A stretch of DNA of 64,000 bases from SVTX01 sp045538195 (GTDB lineage Bacteria; Bacillota; Clostridia; Oscillospirales; CAG-272): assembly GCA_045538195.1 (NCBI GenBank), contig JAZSRA010000055.1, positions 1 to 64,000 on the forward strand, given 5' to 3'. The notes below the pieces were generated by a model. It saw nothing but the letters and a program-made list of their open reading frames with translations. It did no database searches and had not been told where the DNA came from. Positions 60,698 to 64,000 of this stretch are shown here, piece after piece (positions within the stretch are counted from its first letter, which is position 1; the number at the start of each line of letters is the position of its first letter). Made by a program: the position numbers and the translations under genes.

Positions 60698-60728
60698 CCC
60701 CACGGGATCTCTCCCGTGGGGAATTTTT
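60698..60728 (+). terminator. Intrinsic terminator of the serC-serA transcript
   Basis: CCCCACGGGA (60698-60707) pairs with TCCCGTGGGG (60712-60721) around a 4-base loop, followed by AATTTTTG. Confidence 0.85.
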
Positions 60729-60767
60729 GTGTTTTGACAACTGTAATTAAGCGTTGTCTGCACTTAA

Positions 60768-63700
60768 TCAATTATCAACAGTGAATCCCATTGTGAAAAG
60801 GGTATTTTCTCCTGCGGAAGCAAGTGCCATATCAAGGTCTGTATAGATCTCTACACTCTTAAAGTTAATCGAACTATCTCCTACGGCAGAGCCATTCTTA
60901 CAGCAGTCAACACGAAGCATGTATATGTTTGACCCTGCAGTCATAAAGGCTTCGGTGTCAACTATAACAGTACACCATTCGCCCGCATAAGTTTGAATAT
61001 CTGCACCGCCGCAGTTTATGAAGCTCTTATACACACTGTCTTTCAAATGAATAGTATTGATCAGCGATTTGTCTGTGTTCGCCTTAACGGTAAGAACTAT
61101 GTATCTACCGAGTGTTACAGAATCGTTGATAAAGGTTACGTAGTTATCTTTGTTATCGCTGGGGACTACTCCGTTCTTAACTACAAGCTCTCCGTTTTCA
61201 TCATGACTATACGTAGCATTCGCTTTGGAGGCAGGTACAAGTGCCGTTCCGGAAAGACCCCATACAGGAGTGTTCAGCTTTTTGCAGAGTTCGTTAAGAT
61301 CGTCGTGGAACTCAACACCCTTGAAGGTTATGGTCTGAGAAGTACCGGTGTCTTCACAAACGTCGAAACGGAGCAAATTAAGTGTAGCTCCCTCTCCGAG
61401 AACCGCGTATATATCCACAACAACAGTGTGCCATTCATTGTCCTTTATGGTGACGAATTCTCCTGCGTTCGCATAATCGATAGCAGTGCCGTCTGCCGTA
61501 GTACCCGACATGTAAATATTATTGATATCGGTATCCGTGGTCTTGTAGGTGACGGCTACATATCTTCCGGGAGTGCTTACGCCATTAATAACTCTAATGT
61601 TTACGTCGCCACCTGCCGTATTCGTAACAACGAGATATCCTTCGCTGTCGCGAGAAGTAATAGCCGCGGCGGTTTTATCACGTACTATAAGATCTTCGCC
61701 ATATGCTCCCCAGAACAAGGTAGGATCGATCGCGGCTTCGAATGCGGGATATACGGGATTCGAGGGATCAGTGTTGTCGGGAATAGCAACTACCTGAACG
61801 AGAAGCTCATCTCCTGCGCTGACGGCGACAGACAAATAGCCGTTTACTGCACTTGCAGAGGTTACGCTCTGACTTGTGGTGCTATTGTTGATAACGATCT
61901 GGTAATTAATGCCGTTGACCTTGGGGTATTTGACGGTGAATATACCCGTTGTAGTGGCGGTGTACTTGTAGAAAGAGCCGTCGGTATCGCCTTCCTCAAC
62001 CGAAGCGGTCAAGGAACCGAGTTCAGTGATTATTTCGATCCTGCTAACCACGACACCACAGTCGCTACAGGTAAGTTCCTCGTATTTTCCGTCGGCAGTA
62101 GTAGTCCACTCGGTGGTGTGAGCAGCCTCAACTGTCTTTTTGCCGCAAGCGAGACAGTAGGTGCAGCAGTCATACGCGCTCTTTGCGGTTGTATCGTGGG
62201 TGCAGTCCGAAGCGTTATTGTAGCTTACGGAGTACGCGTTAAAGAGTGCGTAAGCATCAGCGGCACTGTCAAAGAATCCTACCCATGCTACATCGGCTAT
62301 GTCGCCTATTGCTGCTGTATTGGTGTTAAAGATATCAAGTCTCGTACAACCTATTCCGGTCTCCTTGTTAATAACGCTTGACAATACGTTAGCGTCGAAG
62401 ATAACCAACTGCCAATCAGAAGACTGGATTAAGTTTTGGGAGTTGCTCGTGAAACTAGAGATTTCCTCTGTGCCTGCGGGAGTTACAAAGATCTCCACTG
62501 AGTAGGTGGCAGCTTGGGGTCTTCTTACCATCATAGCTACGTAATTACTTACGCCCGTAAGCACGGGACCATTAGTAAGAAAAATGTAGCCTTCTCCATT
62601 TCTTGTAAGGGTAACTCTAAAGTAATCAAGGCCGTTCTCCGCACCTGACGACGCGGTTACATGGTTGATTACACAACTATTAAGAGTAGAGGGGTTAAAG
62701 AATGTCAAGCCCTCTTTAACAGTGCTTACGAATCTTGTGTCAATCTTTTCTTCGCAGATTGAGCAAATAAGATGCTCATGCTGAGGATCGTTTGTCAAAG
62801 TTACGTAGTTACTGTTAGTGTTCTTTGCATGGTCACAAGCAACTTGAACGTTAGTGAAGTCGGCAATCAGAATAGTTTTGCCGTTATTGGTTTCAGCGTA
62901 GAACTCAACGGTAACAGTCTGACCTGCATAATCAGAGAGATCAATACCTGCAGAGCAATCGAACTTGGCGCCCTTACGGCAGTTGGCATCTCCTGACGTA
63001 TTAAGATCAAGAGCAGCACCCCTTGCAATACTTTCAAGACCGGTGTTGTCAAGCATACCATCGTCGGCGGGGAACTCTACGTATGTCTGTTTGCCATCCT
63101 CATCGATAACGCAGATCTTGTAGTTCTTGGTTCCGCTCTCTGCGATAAACCAACCGTAGAAATTGATAGAGTTAGCACTCGTAAGAGGTGTAGCCGAAAG
63201 GTCAAAATGGTTTACTACGTTTGCAACACTTGAGGATGTGAGGCTGGTGGTGCCTACTTTAATTCCCTGGAATTGAGCTCTGAAATTTGTATTATTTATA
63301 GCGGTGATCGCTGTAGAAGAAGTATATATAGAAATAACGTTGGGTGCATCTTCAGTACCGGGGTTGTTTGCGGGAACTGCGCCGAATTCGACCTTGACGC
63401 TCTGGCCAGCATATTCATCAATATAAGCGTAGATTCCGCCAGTGAAAAATACGTTCGCGTAGTAATCGGCTAATCCGAGTTGTGATCCCTCAATTGCGTC
63501 TATGTAAGCGGTGTCTTCGTCTGTGAGATTGGCAATAGGAGAGCCCTCCGTAACAGGTTTCCATGCGCTGACGTTGTCGTTTTCGTCGATAACTCTGTAA
63601 ACGTATCGATCAATACCGCCGTTAACAGCTGCCCATCCCTTGACATAGACTTTATACGCGCTTGTTTCAGAGGTTTTACTATTAAGGGAGTAGCGAACCT

Positions 63701-64000
63701 GAGCTTCTCTTACATCTACCTGACCGCCGCATACGGTGCAGAGCTTTGCTTCATAAAGCTTTCCGTCTGCGTTGCCGTCATTCTCGATAACAGGAGACCA
63801 CTTTGTATCGGCGGTGTGATCAGCCTCGGCTGTCTTTGCACCGCAGTAGCGACAGTAGGTGCAACAGTCGTCCGCGCTCTTTGCGGTCGCGTCATGCTTA
63901 CATCCCTGACCGCCTTCAACGTTAAGGTAGTTGGTAGCGTAGGAACCCATGTATTCGTAAGCCTGATCCTCGCTGTCAAACATAGCAACGAACGCAATGT
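60768..64000 (-). CDS. Large CxxC-repeat surface protein (5' end beyond the window)
   Basis: A minus-strand gene that ends at 60768 and is still open at the right edge; at least 1077 residues are visible and the start lies outside. Repeated units occur: CTYCRYCGAKTAEADHT and CTYCLACGKKTVEAAHT segments preceded by THDTTAKSAYDC-type sequence, and motifs such as AWVGFFDSAADAYALFNAY that recur at the edge (IAFVAMFDSEDQAYEY). Between them are beta-sandwich modules (for example AVTYKTTDTDINNIYMSG, TFKGVEFHDDLNEL). No membrane anchor is seen at the C-terminus. It is probably secreted; the CxxC modules resemble those of the proteins at 38367, 41987 and 28859. A signal peptide cannot be checked. Confidence 0.75.
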   Translation of the reverse strand, partial: IAFVAMFDSEDQAYEYMGSYATNYLNVEGGQGCKHDATAKSADDCCTYCRYCGAKTAEADHTADTKWSPVIENDGNADGKLYEAKLCTVCGGQVDVREAQVRYSLNSKTSETSAYKVYVKGWAAVNGGIDRYVYRVIDENDNVSAWKPVTEGSPIANLTDEDTAYIDAIEGSQLGLADYYANVFFTGGIYAYIDEYAGQSVKVEFGAVPANNPGTEDAPNVISIYTSSTAITAINNTNFRAQFQGIKVGTTSLTSSSVANVVNHFDLSATPLTSANSINFYGWFIAESGTKNYKICVIDEDGKQTYVEFPADDGMLDNTGLESIARGAALDLNTSGDANCRKGAKFDCSAGIDLSDYAGQTVTVEFYAETNNGKTILIADFTNVQVACDHAKNTNSNYVTLTNDPQHEHLICSICEEKIDTRFVSTVKEGLTFFNPSTLNSCVINHVTASSGAENGLDYFRVTLTRNGEGYIFLTNGPVLTGVSNYVAMMVRRPQAATYSVEIFVTPAGTEEISSFTSNSQNLIQSSDWQLVIFDANVLSSVINKETGIGCTRLDIFNTNTAAIGDIADVAWVGFFDSAADAYALFNAYSVSYNNASDCTHDTTAKSAYDCCTYCLACGKKTVEAAHTTEWTTTADGKYEELTCSDCGVVVSRIEIITELGSLTASVEEGDTDGSFYKYTATTTGIFTVKYPKVNGINYQIVINNSTTSQSVTSASAVNGYLSVAVSAGDELLVQVVAIPDNTDPSNPVYPAFEAAIDPTLFWGAYGEDLIVRDKTAAAITSRDSEGYLVVTNTAGGDVNIRVINGVSTPGRYVAVTYKTTDTDINNIYMSGTTADGTAIDYANAGEFVTIKDNEWHTVVVDIYAVLGEGATLNLLRFDVCEDTGTSQTITFKGVEFHDDLNELCKKLNTPVWGLSGTALVPASKANATYSHDENGELVVKNGVVPSDNKDNYVTFINDSVTLGRYIVLTVKANTDKSLINTIHLKDSVYKSFINCGGADIQTYAGEWCTVIVDTEAFMTAGSNIYMLRVDCCKNGSAVGDSSINFKSVEIYTDLDMALASAGENTLFTMGFTVDN

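Overview
The window is a chromosomal replication-origin region of a low-to-mid GC Gram-positive anaerobe. It is most consistent with an uncultured, probably gut-associated member of Clostridia (Bacillota). The evidence is the order dnaA-dnaN-recF-remB-gyrB-gyrA, a pyruvate:ferredoxin oxidoreductase, LtaS-like envelope enzymes, cohesin/dockerin-type secreted proteins, and strong sigma-A promoters with 17-bp spacers throughout. I cannot assign a genus from sequence alone.

Layout. 1-12.2 kb: origin and core replication genes, with mreC/mreD-like genes between gyrB and gyrA; DnaA-box-like sites lie upstream of dnaA, between dnaA and dnaN, and between gyrB and mreC. 12.2-13.1 kb: two tandem units made of promoter, structured RNA, intrinsic terminator and a small Cys-rich ORF (one ORF intact, one truncated); a third unit lies at 21.9-22.3 kb on the other strand. 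13.2-22 kb: tRNA CCA-adding enzyme, hypothetical membrane proteins, PHP hydrolase, class II fumarase, malic enzyme, MATE pump, CBM9-like protein. 22.5-28.5 kb: PFOR, M18 aminopeptidase, TauE/SafE permease. 28.6-31 kb: a small AT-rich island between 13-bp direct repeats derived from the 3' end of guaA, carrying one HtrA-like lipoprotein. 31-37 kb: a guaA lacking its glutaminase domain, CofE-like ligase, membrane protein, HisJ-type phosphatase, second MATE pump. 37-43.4 kb: hairpin repeat, tRNA-Trp, then a two-gene secreted/anchored surface locus with cohesin-like, dockerin and CxxC-repeat modules. 43.5-51 kb: metabolic and regulatory genes, including an XRE repressor with three palindromic operators. 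51-57.5 kb: an envelope-polymer operon with two LtaS-like enzymes and a protein fusing a YidC/Oxa1 insertase to a CDP-glycerol glycerophosphotransferase-like domain. 57.7-60.4 kb: serC and serA. 60.8-64 kb: a large CxxC-repeat surface protein running off the right edge.

The most interesting items are (1) the three promoter/RNA/terminator/Cys-rich-peptide units, whose RNA stems covary while the loop GGTAAAA is kept; (2) the YidC-glycerophosphotransferase fusion with its two LtaS-like partners; (3) a 300-bp structured repeat placed between dnaN and recF and again between serC and serA, with compensatory changes; and (4) the guaA-3'-end island.
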